A stretch of DNA of 64,000 nt, taken from NCBI GenBank assembly GCA_963556195.1, contig CAUVYP010000579.1, forward strand, positions 1,426,001 to 1,490,000, written 5' to 3'. Of this stretch, positions 37,301-51,449 are shown piece after piece. Within the stretch, counting starts at the first letter, position 1. Every line of letters begins with the position of its first letter. Below the pieces are notes generated by a model. It saw nothing but the letters and a program-made list of their open reading frames with translations, had not been told where the DNA came from and made no database searches. This DNA comes from Sepiola atlantica (Eukaryota; Mollusca; Cephalopoda; Sepiida; Sepiolidae). Position numbers and translations under genes: made by a program.

Positions 37301-40300
37301 TCGCACTAAATTTTGTTGATGTTTTGCGTATTCAGTTTGGATCGACATATCTCCGGGAGTACAAGAGCTGAACTTCTGAAACTTGGTACTTCAGTAGAAA
37401 ATGTGTGTCCGCTAATGTCTGCAAAGTTTCGGAGCACAATTCTTATAAATGTGGAAGTTATTAACACAAGCGATATACCTTTTAAATCGCACTAAATTTT
37501 GTTGATGTTTTGCGTATTCAGTTTGTATCGACATATCTCCGGGAGTACAAGAGCTGAACTTCTTAAACTTGGTACTTCAGTAGAAAATGTGTGTCCGCTA
37601 ATGTCTGCAAAGTTTCAGAGCACAATTCTTATAAATGTGGAAGTTATAAACAAAAGCGATATCAACTTAAAATCGCACTAAATTTTGTTGATGTTTTGCG
37701 TATTCAGTTTGTATCGACATATCTCCGGGAGTACAAGAGCTGAACTTCTGAAACTTGGTACTTCAGTAGAAAATGTGTGTCCGCTAATGTCTGCAAAGTT
37801 TCAGAGCACAATTTGTATAAATGTGGAAGTTATAAACACAAGCGATATCAACTTAAAATCGCACTAAATTTTGTTGATGTTTTGCGTATTCAGTTTGTAT
37901 CGACATATCTCCGGGAGTACAAGAGCTGAACTTCTGAAACTTGGTACTTCAGTAGAAAATGTGTGTCCGCTATTGTCTGCAAAGTTTCGGAGCACAATTC
38001 TTATAAATGTGGAAGTTATTAACACAAGCGATATACCTTTTAAATCGCACTAAATTTTGTTGATGTTTTGCGTATTCAGTTTGTATCGACATATCTCCGG
38101 GAGTACAAGAGCTGAACTTCTGAAACTTGGTACTTCAGTAGAAAATGTGTGTCCGCTAATGTCTGCAAAGTTTCAGAGCACAATTCTTATAAATGTGGAA
38201 GTTATAAACAAAAGCGATATCAACTTAAAATCGCACTAAATTTTGTTGATGATTTGCGTATTCAGTTTGTATCGACATATCTCCGGGAGTACAAGAGCTG
38301 AACTTCTGAAACTTGGTACTTCAGTAGAAAATGTGTGTCCGCTAATGTCTGCAAAGTTTCAGAGCACAATTTGTATAAATGTGGAAGTTATAAACACAAG
38401 CGATATCAACTTAAAATCGCACTAAATTTTGTTGATGTTTTGCGTATTCAGTTTGTATCGACATATCTCCGGGGGTACAAGAGCTGAACTTCTGAAACTT
38501 GGTACTTCAGTAGAAAATGTGTGTCCGCTAATGTCTGCAAAGTTTCGGAGCACAATTCTTATAAATGTGGAAGTTATTAACAAAAAACCTATCAACTTTA
38601 AATCGCACTAAATTTTGTTTATGTTTTGCGTATTCAGTTTGTATCGACATATCTCCGGGAGTACAAGAGCTGAACTTCTGAAACTTCGTACATCAGTAGA
38701 AAATGTGTGTCCGCTATTGTCTGCAAAGTTTCGGAGCACAATTCTCATAAATGTGGAAGTTATAAACAAAAGCGATATCAACTTAAAATCACACTAAATT
38801 TTGTTGATGTTTTGCGTATTCAGTTTGTATCGACATATCTCCGGGAGTACAAGAGCTGAACTTCTGAAACTTGGTACTTCAGTAGAAAATGTGTGTCCGC
38901 TAATGTCTGCAACGTTTCAGAGCACAATTTGTATAAATGTGGAAGTTATAAACACAAGCGATATCAACTTAAAATCGCACTAAATTTTGTTGATGTTTTG
39001 CGTATTCAGTTTGTATCGACATATCTCCGGGAGTACAAGAGCTGAACTTCTGAAACTTGGTACTTCAGTAGAAAATGTGTGTCCGCTAATGTCTGCAAAG
39101 TTTCGGAGCACAATTCTTATAAATGTGGAAGTTATAAACAAAAGCGATATCAACTTAAAATCGCACTAAATTTTGTTGATGTTTTGCGTATTCAGTTTGT
39201 ATCGACATATCTCCGGGAGTACAAGAGCTGAACTTCTGAAACTTGGTACTTCAGTAGAAAATGTGTGTCCGCTTATGTCTGCAAAGTTTCGGAGCACAAT
39301 TCTTATAAATGTGGAAGTTATTAACACAAGCGATATACCTTTTAAATCGCACTAAATTTTGTTGATGTTTTGCGTATTCAGTTTGTATCGACATATCTCC
39401 GGGAGTACAAGAGCTGAACTTCTGAAACTTGGTACTTCAGTAGAAAATGTGTGTCCGCTAATGTCTGCAAAGTTTCAGAGCACAATTCTTATAAATGTGG
39501 AAGTTATAAACAAAAGCGATATCAACTTAACATCGCACTAAATTTTGTTGATGTTTTGCGTATTCAGTTTGTATCGACATATCTCCGGGAGTACAAGAGC
39601 TGAACTTCTGAAACTTGGTACTTCAGTAGAAAATGTGTGTCCGCTAATGTCTGCAAAGTTTCGGAGCACAATTCTTATAAATGTGGAAGTTATTAACACA
39701 AGCGATATACCTTTTAAATCGCACTAAATTTTGTTGATGTTTTGCGTATTCAGTTTGTATCGACATATCTCCGGGAGTACAAGAGCTGAACTTCTTAAAC
39801 TTGGTACTTCAGTAGAAAATGTGTGTCCGCTAATGTCTGCAAAGTTTCAGAGCACAATTCTTATAAATGTGGAAGTTATAAACAAAAGCGATATCAACTT
39901 AAAATCGCACTAAATTTTGTTGATGTTTTGCGTATTCAGTTTGTATCGACATATCTCCGGGAGTACAAGAGCTGAACTTCTGAAACTTGGTACTTCAGTA
40001 GAAAATGTGTGTCCGCTAATGTCTGCAAAGTTTCAGAGCACAATTTGTATAAATGTGGAAGTTATAAACACAAGCGATATCAACTTAAAATCGCACTAAA
40101 TTTTGTTGATGTTTTGCGTATTCAGTTTGTATCGACATATCTCCGGGAGTACAAGAGCTGAACTTCTGAAACTTGGTACTTCAGTAGAAAATGTGTGTCC
40201 GCTATTGTCTGCAAAGTTTCGGAGCACAATTCTTATAAATGTGGAAGTTATTAACACAAGCGATATACCTTTTAAATCGCACTAAATTTTGTTGATGTTT

Positions 40301-41032
40301 TGCGTATTCAGTTTGTATCGACATATCTCCGGGAGTACAAGAGCTGAACTTCTAAAACTTGGTACTTCAGTAGAAAATGTGTGTCCGCTAATGTCTGCAA
40401 AGTTTCAGAGCACAATTCTTATAAATGTGGAAGTTATAAACAAAAGCGATATCAACTTAAAATCGCACTAAATTTTGTTGATGTTTTGCGTATTCAGTTT
40501 GTATCGACATATCTCCGGGAGTACAAGAGCTGAACTTCTGAAACTTGGTACTTCAGTAGAAAATGTGTGTCCGCTAATGTCTGCAAAGTTTCAGAGCACA
40601 ATTTGTATAAATGTGGAAGTTATAAACACAAGCGATATCAACTTAAAATCGCACTAAATTTTGTTGATGTTTTGCGTATTCAGTTTGTATCGACATATCT
40701 CCGGGAGTACAAGAGCTGAACTTCTGAAACTTGGTACTTCAGTAGAAAATGTGTGTCCGCTAATGTCTGCAAAGTTTCGGAGCACAATTCTTATAAATGT
40801 GGAAGTTATTAACAAAAAACCTATCAACTTTAAATCGCACTAAATTTTGTTTATGTTTTGCGTATTCAGTTTGTATCGACATATCTCCGGGAGTACAAGA
40901 GCTGAACTTCTGAAACTTCGTACATCAGTAGAAAATGTGTGTCCGCTATTGTCTGCAAAGTTTCGGAACACAATTCTCATAAATGTGGAAGTTATAAACA
41001 AAAGCGATATCAACTTAAAATCGCACTAAATT
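34337..41032. repeat. 12-monomer HOR, three copies (2232 bp each)
   Basis: Copies 34337-36568, 36569-38800 and 38801-41032 share the order A2, B, C, D, C, D(cttctt), A, C with T at 103, D, A, E(aaaaaacct), F. The cttcttaaac allele recurs at 35331, 37563 and 39795, exactly 2232 bp apart. Copies 1 and 2 alone share gatgattt (36020, 38252) and atcac for atcgc (36559, 38791), so they are closer to each other than to copy 3. Private single changes occur in each copy. Confidence 0.93.
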
Positions 41033-44000
41033 TTGTTGATGTTTTGCGTATTCAGTTTGTATCGACATATCTCCGGGAGTACAAGAGCTGAACTTCTGAA
41101 ACTTGGTACTTCAGTAGAAAATGTGTGTCCGCTAATGTCTGCAAAGTTTCAGAGCAGAATTCTTATAAATGTGGAAGTTATAAACAAAAGCGATATCAAC
41201 TTAAAATCGCACTAAATTTTGTTGATGTTTTGCGTATTCAGTTTGTATCGACATATCTCCGGGAGTACAAGAGCTGGACTTCTGAAACTTGGTACTTCAG
41301 TAGAAAATGTGTGTCCGCTAATGTCTGCAAAGTTTCAGAGCACAATTCTTATAAATGTGGAAGTTATAAACACAAGCGATATCAACATAAAATCGCACTA
41401 AATTTTGTTGATGTTTTGCGTATTCAGTTTGTATCGACATATCTCCGGGAGTACAAGAGCTGAACTTCTGAAACTTGGTACTTCAGTAGAAAATGTGTGT
41501 CCGCTAATGTCTGCAAAGTTTCGGAGCACAATTCTTATAAATGTGGAAGTTATTAACAAAAGACCTATCAACTTTAAATCGCACTAAATTTTGTTTATGT
41601 TTTGCGTATTCAGTTTGTATCGACATATCTCCGGGAGTACAAGAGCTGAACTTCTGAAACTTCGTACATCAGTAGAAAATGTGTGTCCGCTATTGTCTGC
41701 AAAGTTTCGGAGCACAATTCTCATAAATGTGGAAGTTATAAACAAAAGCGATATCAACTTAAAATCGCACTAAATTTTGTTGATGTTTTGCGTATTCAGT
41801 TTGTATCGACATATCTCCGGGAGTACAAGAGCTGAACTTCTGAAACTTCGTACATCAGTAGAAAATGTGTGTCCGCTAATGTCTGCAAAGTTTCGGAGCA
41901 CAATTCTTATAAATGTGGAAGTTATTAACACAAGCGATATACCTTTTAAATCGCACTAAATTTTGTTGATGTTTTGCGTATTCAGTTTGTATCGATATAT
42001 CTCCGGGAGTACAAGAGCTGAACTTCTGAAACTTGGTACTTCAGTAGAAAATGTGTGTCCGCTAATGTCTGCAAAGTTTCAGAGCACAATTCTTATAAAT
42101 GTTGAAGTTATAAACAAAAGCGATATCAACTTAAAATCGCACTAAATTTTGTTGATGTTTTGCGTATTCAGTTTGTATCGACATATCTCCGGGAGTACAA
42201 GAGCTGAACTTCTGAAACTTGGTACTTCAGTAGAAAATGTGTGTCCGCTAATGTCTGCAAAGTTTCAGAGCACAATTTGTATAAATGTGGAAGTTATAAA
42301 CACAAGCGATATCAACTTAAAATCGCACTAAATTTTGTTGATGTTTTGCGTATTCAGTTTGTATCGACATATCTCCGGGAGTACAAGAGCTGTTCTTCTG
42401 AAACTTGGTACTTCAGTAGAAAATGTGTGTCCGCTAATGTCTGCAAAGTTTCAGAGCACAATTTGTATAAATGTGGAAGTTATAAACACAAGCGATATCA
42501 ACTTAAAATCGCACTAAATTTTGTTGATGTTTTGCGTATTCAGTTTGTATCGACATATCTCCGGGAGTACAAGAGCTGAACTTCTGAAACTTGGTACTTC
42601 AGTAGAAAATGTGTGTCCGCTAATGTCTGCAAAGTTTCGGAGCACAATTCTTATAAATGTGGAAGTTATAAACAAAAGCGATATCAACTTAAAATCGCAC
42701 TAAATTTTGTTGATGTTTTGCGTATTCAGTTTGTATCGACATATCTCCGGGAGTACAAGAGCTGAACTTCTGAAACTTGGTACTTCAGTAGAAAATGTGT
42801 GTCCGCTAATGTCTGCAAAGTTTCGGAGCACAATTCTTATAAATGTGGAAGTTATTAACAAAAAACCTATCAACTTTAAATCGCACTAAATTTTGTTTAT
42901 GTTTTGCGTATTCAGTTTGTATCGACATATCTCCGGGAGTACAAGAGCTGAACTTCTGAAACTTCGTACATCAGTAGAAAATGTGTGTCCGCTATTGTCT
43001 GCAAAGTTTCGGAGCACAATTCTCATAAATGTGGAAGTTATAAACAAAAGCGATATCAACTTAAAATCGCACTAAATTTTGTTGATGTTTTGCGTATTCA
43101 GTTTGTATCGACATATCTCCGGGAGTACAAGAGCTGAACTTCTGAAACTTGGTACTTCAGTAGAAAATGTGTGTCCGCTAATGTCTGCAAAGTTTCAGAG
43201 CAGAATTCTTATAAATGTGGAAGTTATAAACAAAAGCGATATCAACTTAAAATCGCACTAAATTTTGTTGATGTTTTGCGTATTCAGTTTGTATCGACAT
43301 ATCTCCGGGAGTACAAGAGCTAGACTTCTGAAACTTGGTACTTCAGTAGAAAATGTGTGTCCGCTAATGTCTGCAAAGTTTCAGAGCACAATTCTTATAA
43401 ATGTGGAAGTTATAAACACAAGCGATATCAACATAAAATCGCACTAAATTTTGTTGATGTTTTGCGTATTCAGTTTGTATCGACATATCTCCGGGAGTAC
43501 AAGAGCTGAACTTCTGAAACTTGGTACTTCAGTAGAAAATGTGTGTCCGCTAATGTCTGCAAAGTTTCGGAGCACAATTCTTATAAATGTGGAAGTTATT
43601 AACAAAAGACCTATCAACTTTAAATCGCACTAAATTTTGTTTATGTTTTGCGTATTCAGTTTGTATCGACATATCTCCGGGAGTACAAGAGCTGAACTTC
43701 TGAAACTTCGTACATCAGTAGAAAATGTGTGTCCGCTATTGTCTGCAAAGTTTCGGAGCACAATTCTCATAAATGTGGAAGTTATAAACAAAAGCGATAT
43801 CAACTTAAAATCGCACTAAATTTTGTTGATGTTTTGCGTATTCAGTTTGTATCGACATATCTCCGGGAGTACAAGAGCTGAACTTCTGAAACTTCGTACA
43901 TCAGTAGAAAATGTGTGTCCGCTAATGTCTGCAAAGTTTCGGAGCACAATTCTTATAAATGTGGAAGTTATTAACACAAGCGATATACCTTTTAAATCGC

Positions 44001-44752
44001 ACTAAATTTTGTTGATGTTTTGCGTATTCAGTTTGTATCGATATATCTCCGGGAGTACAAGAGCTGAACTTCTGAAACTTGGTACTTCAGTAGAAAATGT
44101 GTGTCCGCTAATGTCTGCAAAGTTTCAGAGCACAATTCTTATAAATGTTGAAGTTATAAACAAAAGCGATATCAACTTAAAATCGCACTAAATTTTGTTG
44201 ATGTTTTGCGTATTCAGTTTGTATCGACATATCTCCGGGAGTACAAGAGCTGAACTTCTGAAACTTGGTACTTCAGTAGAAAATGTGTGTCCGCTAATGT
44301 CTGCAAAGTTTCAGAGCACAATTTGTATAAATGTGGAAGTTATAAACACAAGCGATATCAACTTAAAATCGCACTAAATTTTGTTGATGTTTTGCGTATT
44401 CAGTTTGTATCGACATATCTCCGGGAGTACAAGAGCTGTTCTTCTGAAACTTGGTACTTCAGTAGAAAATGTGTGTCCGCTAATGTCTGCAAAGTTTCAG
44501 AGCACAATTTGTATAAATGTGGAAGTTATAAACACAAGCGATATCAACTTAAAATCGCACTAAATTTTGTTGATGTTTTGCGTATTCAGTTTGTATCGAC
44601 ATATCTCCGGGAGTACAAGAGCTGAACTTCTGAAACTTGGTACTTCAGTAGAAAATGTGTGTCCGCTAATGTCTGCAAAGTTTCGGAGCACAATTCTTAT
44701 AAATGTGGAAGTTATAAACAAAAGCGATATCAACTTAAAATCGCACTAAATT
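40661..44752. repeat. 11-monomer V-containing HOR, two copies (2046 bp each)
   Basis: 40661-42706 and 42707-44752 share the order E(aaaaaacct), F, D(agcagaattc), G, E, F, H, D(cgatat), A, V, B. Shared rare states are the EcoRI-creating D allele (41033, 43079) and the cgatatatc allele (41963, 44009). The first two monomers also end the third copy of the 12-mer HOR, so the two HORs overlap and the 11-mer appears to have been built onto the 12-mer's end. Confidence 0.9.
42335..42520. repeat. Exemplar monomer, family V
   Basis: An A-type monomer with TT instead of AA at 59-60 (gagctgttctt). Four copies exist, at 42335, 44381, 46986 and 49218, each preceded by an A-type 3' end and followed by B. 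Their spacing (2046, 2605 and 2232 bp) gives the sizes of the successive HOR units. Confidence 0.93.
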
Positions 44753-46985
44753 TTGTTGATGTTTTGCGTATTCAGTTTGTATCGACATATCTCCGGGAGT
44801 ACAAGAGCTGAACTTCTGAAACTTGGTACTTCAGTAGAAAATGTGTGTCCGCTTATGTCTGCAAAGTTTCGGAGCACAATTCTTATAAATGTGGAAGTTA
44901 TTAACACAAGCGATATACCTTTTAAATCGCACTAAATTTTGTTGATGTTTTGCGTATTCAGTTTGTATCGACATATCTCCGGGAGTACAAGAGCTGAACT
45001 TCTGAAACTTGGTACTTCAGTAGAAAATGTGTGTCCGCTAATGTCTGCAAAGTTTCAGAGCAGAATTCTTATAAATGTGGAAGTTATAAACAAAAGCGAT
45101 ATCAACTTAAAATCGCACTAAATTTTGTTGATGTTTTGCGTATTCAGTTTGTATCGACATATCTCCGGGAGTACAAGAGCTGAACTTCTGAAACTTGGTA
45201 CTTCAGTAGAAAATGTGTGTCCGCTAATGTCTGCAAAGTTTCAGAGCACAATTTGTATAAATGTGGAAGTTATAAACACAAGCGATATCAACTTAAAATC
45301 GCACTAAATTTTGTTGATGTTTTGCGTATTCAGTTTGTATCGACATATCTCCGGGAGTACAAGAGCTGAACTTCTGAAACTTGGTACTTCAGTAGAAAAT
45401 GTGTGTCCGCTAATGTCTGCAAAGTTTCAGAGCACAATTTGTATAAATGTGGAAGTTATAAACACAAGCGATATCAACTTAAAATCGCACTAAATTTTGT
45501 TGATGTTTTGCGTATTCAGTTTGTATCGACATATCTCCGGGAGTACAAGAGCTGAACTTCTGAAACTTGGTACTTCAGTAGAAAATGTGTGTCCGCTAAT
45601 GTCTGCAAAGTTTCGGAGCACAATTCTCATAAATGTGGAAGTTATAAACAAAAGCGATATGAACTTAAAATCGCACTAAATTTTGTTGATGTTTTGCGTA
45701 TTCAGTTTGTATCGACATATCTCCGGGAGTACAAGAGCTGAACTTCTGAAACTTGGTACTTCAGTAGAAAATGTGTGTCCGCTAATGTCTGCAAAGTTTC
45801 AGAGCACAATTCTTATAAATGTGGAAGTTATAAACAAAAGCGATATCAACTTAAAATCGCACTAAATTTTGTTGATGTTTTGCGTATTCAGTTTGTATCG
45901 ACATATCTCCGGGAGTACAAGAGCTGGACTTCTGAAACTTGGTACTTCAGTAGAAAATGTGTGTCCGCTAATGTCTGCAAAGTTTCAGAGCACAATTCTT
46001 ATAAATGTGGAAGTTATAAACACAAGCGATATCAACATAAAATCGCACTAAATTTTGTTGATGTTTTGCGTATTCAGTTTGTATCGACATATCTCCGGGA
46101 GTACAAGAGCTGAACTTCTGAAACTTGGTACTTCAGTAGAAAATGTGTGTCCGCTAATGTCTGCAAAGTTTCGGAGCACAATTCTTATAAATGTGGAAGT
46201 TATTAACAAAAGACCTATCAACTTTAAATCGCACTAAATTTTGTTTATGTTTTGCGTATTCAGTTTGTATCGACATATCTCCGGGAGTACAAGAGCTGAA
46301 CTTCTGAAACTTCGTACATCAGTAGAAAATGTGTGTCCGCTATTGTCTGCAAAGTTTCGGAGCACAATTCTCATAAATGTGGAAGTTATAAACAAAAGCG
46401 ATATCAACTTAAAATCGCACTAAATTTTGTTGATGTTTTGCGTATTCAGTTTGTATCGACATATCTCCGGGAGTACAAGAGCTGAACTTCTGCAACTTCG
46501 TACATCAGTAGAAAATGTGTGTCCGCTAATGTCTGCAAAGTTTCGGAGCACAATTCTTATAAATGTTGAAGTTATTAACACAAGCGATATACCTTTTAAA
46601 TCGCACTAAATTTTGTTGATGTTTTGCGTATTCAGTTTGTATCGACATATCGCCGGGAGTACAAGAGCTGAACTTCTGAAACTTGGTACTTCAGTAGAAA
46701 ATGTGTGTCCGCTAATGTCTGCAAAGTTTCAGAGCACAATTCTTATAAATGTGGAAGTTATAAACAAAAGCGATATCAACTTAAAATCGCACTAAATTTT
46801 GTTGATGTTTTGCGTATTCAGTTTGTATCGACATATCTCCGGGAGTACAAGAGCTGAACTTCTGAAACTTGGTACATCTAGTAGAAAATGTGTGTCCGCT
46901 AATGTCTGCAAAGTTTCAGAGCACAATTTGTATAAATGTGGAAGTTATAAACACAAGCGATATCAACTTAAAATCGCACTAAATT
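44381..46985. repeat. 14-monomer V unit
   Basis: Order V, B, C, D(agcagaattc), A, A, B(CTC), D, G, E, F, H, D, A. It is 2605 bp because the last monomer (46799-46985) carries a 1-bp insertion (ggtacatctagtag). It shares its first six monomers with the next two units and its D-G-E-F-H-D-A tail with the preceding 11-mers, so it looks like a join of the two arrangements. Confidence 0.85.
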
Positions 46986-49900
46986 TTGTTGATGTTTTGC
47001 GTATTCAGTTTGTATCGACATATCTCCGGGAGTACAAGAGCTGTTCTTCTGAAACTTGGTACTTCAGTAGAAAATGTGTGTCCGCTAATGTCTGCAAAGT
47101 TTCAGAGCACAATTTGTATAAATGTGGAAGTTATAAACACAAGCGATATCAACTTAAAATCGCACTAAATTTTGTTGATGTTTTGCGTATTCAGTTTGTA
47201 TCGACATATCTCCGGGAGTACAAGAGCTGAACTTCTGAAACTTGGTACTTCAGTTGAAAATGTGTGTCCGCTAATGTCTGCAAAGTTTCGGAGCACAATT
47301 CTTATAAATGTGGAAGTTATAAACAAAAGCGATATCAACTTAAAATCGCACTAAATTTTGTTGATGTTTTGCGTATTCAGTTTGTATCGACATATCTCCG
47401 GGAGTACAAGAGCTGAACTTCTGAAACTTGGTACTTCAGTAGAAAATGTGTGTCCGCTTATGTCTGCAAAGTTTCGGAGCACAATTCTTATAAATGTGGA
47501 AGTTATTAACACAAGCGATATACCTTTTAAATCGCACTAAATTTTGTTGATGTTTTGCGTATTCAGTTTGTATCGACATATCTCCGGGAGTACAAGAGCT
47601 GAACTTCTGAAACTTGGTACTTCAGTAGAAAATGTGTGTCCGCTAATGTCTGCAAAGTTTCAGAGCAGAATTCTTATAAATGTGGAAGTTATAAACAAAA
47701 GCGATATCAACTTAAAATCGCACTAAATTTTGTTGATGTTTTGCGTATTCAGTTTGTATCGACATATCTCCGGGAGTACAAGAGCTGAACTTCTGAAACT
47801 TGGTACTTCAGTAGAAAATGTGTGTCCGCTAATGTCTGCAAAGTTTCAGAGCACAATTTGTATAAATGTGGAAGTTATAAACACAAGCGATATCAACTTA
47901 AAATCGCACTAAATTTTGTTGATGTTTTGCGTATTCAGTTTGTATCGACATATCTCCGGGAGTACAAGAGCTGAACTTCTGAAACTTGGTACTTCAGTAG
48001 AAAATGTGTGTCCGCTAATGTCTGCAAAGTTTCAGAGCACAATTTGTATAAATGTGGAAGTTATAAACACAAGCGATATCAACTTAAAATCGCACTAAAT
48101 TTTGTTGATGTTTTGCGTATTCAGTTTGTATCGACATATCTCCGGGAGTACAAGAGCTGAACTTCTGAAACTTGGTACTTCAGTAGAAAATGTGTGTCCG
48201 CTAATGTCTGCAAAGTTTCGGAGCACAATTCTTATAAATGTGGAAGTTATTAACAAAAGACCTATCAACTTTAAATCGCACTAAATTTTGTTTATGTTTT
48301 GCGTATTCAGTTTGTATCGACATATCTCCGGGAGTACAAGAGCTGAACTTCTGAAACTTCGCACATCAGTAGAAAATGTGTGTCCGCTATTGTCTGCAAA
48401 GTTTCGGAGCACAATTCTCATAAATGTGGAAGTTATAAACAAAAGCGATATCAACTTAAAATCGCACTAAATTTTGTTGATGTTTTGCGTATTCAGTTTG
48501 TATCGACATATCTCCGGGAGTACAAGAGCTGAACTTCTGAAACTTGGTACTTCAGTAGAAAATGTGTGTCCGCTAATGTCTGCAAAGTTTCAGAGCACAA
48601 TTCTTATAAATGTGGAAGTTATAAACAAAAGCGATATCAACTTAAAATCGCACTAAATTTTGTTGATGTTTTGCGTATTCAGTTTGTATCGACATATCAC
48701 CGGGAGTACAAGAGCTGGACTTCTGAAACTTGGTACTTCAGTAGAAAATGTGTGTCCGCTAATGTCTGCAAAGTTTCAGAGCACAATTCTTATAAATGTG
48801 GAAGTTATAAACACAAGCGATATCAACATAAAATCGCACTAAATTTTGTTGATGTTTTGCGTATTCAGTTTGTATCGACATATCTCCGGGAGTACAAGAG
48901 CTGAACTTCTGAAACTTGGTACTTCAGTAGAAAATGTGTGTCCGCTAATGTCTGCAAAGTTTCGGAGCACAATTCTTATAAATGTGGAAGTTATTAACAA
49001 AAGACCTATCAACTTTAAATCGCACTAAATTTTGTTTATGTTTTGCGTATTCAGTTTGTATCGACATATCTCCGGGAGTACAAGAGCTGAACTTCTGAAA
49101 CTTGGTACTTCAGTAGAAAATGTGTGTCCGCTAATGTCTGCAAAGTTTCAGAGCACAATTTGTATAAATGTGGAAGTTATAAACACAAGCGATATCAACT
49201 TAAAATCGCACTAAATTTTGTTGATGTTTTGCGTATTCAGTTTGTATCGACATATCTCCGGGAGTACAAGAGCTGTTCTTCTGAAACTTGGTACTTCAGT
49301 AGAAAATGTGTGTCCGCTAATGTCTGCAAAGTTTCAGAGCACAATTTGTATAAATGTGGAAGTTATAAACACAAGCGATATCAACTTAAAATCGCACTAA
49401 ATTTTGTTGATGTTTTGCGTATTCAGTTTGTATCGACATATCTCCGGGAGTACAAGAGCTGAACTTCTGAAACTTGGTACTTCAGTAGAAAATGTGTGTC
49501 CGCTAATGTCTGCAAAGTTTCGGAGCACAATTCTTATAAATGTGGAAGTTATAAACAAAAGCGATATCAACTTAAAATCGCACTAAATTTTGTTGATGTT
49601 TTGCGTATTCAGTTTGTATCGACATATCTCCGGGAGTACAAGAGCTGAACTTCTGAAACTTGGTACTTCAGTAGAAAATGTGTGTCCGCTTATGTCTGCA
49701 AAGTTTCGGAGCACAATTCTTATAAATGTGGAAGTTATTAACACAAGCGATATACCTTTTAAATCGCACTAAATTTTGTTGATGTTTTGCGTATTCAGTT
49801 TGTATCGACATATCTCCGGGAGTACAAGAGCTGAACTTCTGAAACTTGGTACTTCAGTAGAAAATGTGTGTCCGCTAATGTCTGCAAAGTTTCAGAGCAG

Positions 49901-51449
49901 AATTCTTATAAATGTGGAAGTTTTAAACAAAAGCGATATCAACTTAAAATCGCACTAAATTTTGTTGATGTTTTGCGTATTCAGTTTGTATCGACATATC
50001 TCCGGGAGTACAAGAGCTGAACTTCTGAAACTTGGTACTTCAGTAGAAAATGTGTGTCCGCTAATGTCTGCAAAGTTTCAGAGCACAATTTGTATAAATG
50101 TGGAAGTTATAAACACAAGCGATATACACTTAAAATCGCACTAAATTTTGTTGATGTTTTGCGTATTCAGTTTGTATCGACATATCTCCGGGAGTACAAG
50201 AGCTGAACTTCTGAAACTTGGTACTTCAGTAGAAAATGTGTGTCCGCTAATGTCTGCAAAGTTTCAGAGCACAATTTGTATAAATGTTGAAGTTATAAAC
50301 ACAAGCGATATCAACTTAAAATCGCACTAAATTTTGTTGATGTTTTGCGTATTCAGTTTGTATCGACATATCTCCGGGAGTACAAGAGCTGACCTTCTGA
50401 AACTTGGTACTTCAGTAGAAAATGTGTGTCCGCTAATGTCTGCAAAGTTTCGGAGCACAATTCTTATAAATGTGGAAGTTATTAACAAAAGACCTATCAA
50501 CTTTAAATCGCACTAAATTTTGTTTATGTTTTGCGTATTCAGTTTGTATCGACATATCTCCGGGAGTACAAGAGCTGAACTTCTGAAACTTCGTACATCA
50601 GTAGAAAATGTGTGTCCGCTATTGTCTGCAAAGTTTCGGAGCACAATTCTCATAAATGTGGAAGTTATAAACAAAAGCGATATCAACTTAAAATCGCACT
50701 AAATTTTGTTGATGTTTTGCGTATTCAGTTTGTATCGACATATCTCCGGGAGTACAAGAGCTGAACTTCTGAAACTTGGTACTTCAGTAGAAAATGTGTG
50801 TCCGCTAATGTCTGCAAAGTTTCAGAGCACAATTCTTATAAATGTGGAAGTTATAAACAAAAGCGATATCAACTTAAAATCGCACTAAATTTTGTTGATG
50901 TTTTGCGTATTCAGTTTGTATCGACATATCTCCGGGAGTACAAGAGCTGGACTTCTGAAACTTGGTACTTCAGTAGAAAATGTGTGTCCGCTAATGTCTG
51001 CAAAGTTTCAGAGCACAATTCTTATAAATGTGGAAGTTATAAACACAAGCGATATCAACATAAAATCGCACTAAATTTTGTTGATGTTTTGCGTATTCAG
51101 TTTGTATCGACATATCTCCGGGAGTACAAGAGCTGAACTTCTGAAACTTGGTACTTCAGTAGAAAATGTGTGTCCGCTAATGTCTGCAAAGTTTCGGAGC
51201 ACAATTCTTATAAATGTGGAAGTTATTAACAAAAGACCTATCAACTTTAAATCGCACTAAATTTTGTTTATGTTTTGCGTATTCAGTTTGTATCGACATA
51301 TCTCCGGGAGTACAAGAGCTGAACTTCTGAAACTTCGTACATCAGTAGAAAATGTGTGTCCGCTATTGTCTGCAAAGTTTCGGAGCACAATTCTTATAAA
51401 TGTGGAAGTTATTAACAAAAGACCTATCAACTTTAAATCGCACTAAATT
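46986..51449. repeat. 12-monomer V-containing HOR, two copies (2232 bp each)
   Basis: 46986-49217 and 49218-51449 share the order V, B, C, D(agcagaattc), A, A, E, F, D, G, E, then one mosaic monomer that differs: F-type 5' end with an A-type remainder at 49032, and F-type body with an E-type 3' end at 51264. The unit boundary is therefore also a recombination site. Confidence 0.88.
51264..51449. repeat. F/E mosaic monomer
   Basis: Positions 6, 73, 78 and 103 are F-type, but 150 and 159-171 are E-type. It is followed by a second F copy at 51450. An exchange between an E and an F monomer one register apart would produce this duplication. Comparable mosaics are at 29501, 49032, 52938, 54240 and 61308 (T at 6 followed by a C or A body) and at 25223 (A body with E 3' end). 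Confidence 0.85.

Noticed and set aside
12299..51136. Longer open frames of 112 to 143 codons spanning two monomers
   Set aside because: They arise only where the TGA in gagctgaac is changed (families G and V and the copy at 32291) or where a 1-bp insertion joins frames (46799). They are shadows of the repeat with no independent support.
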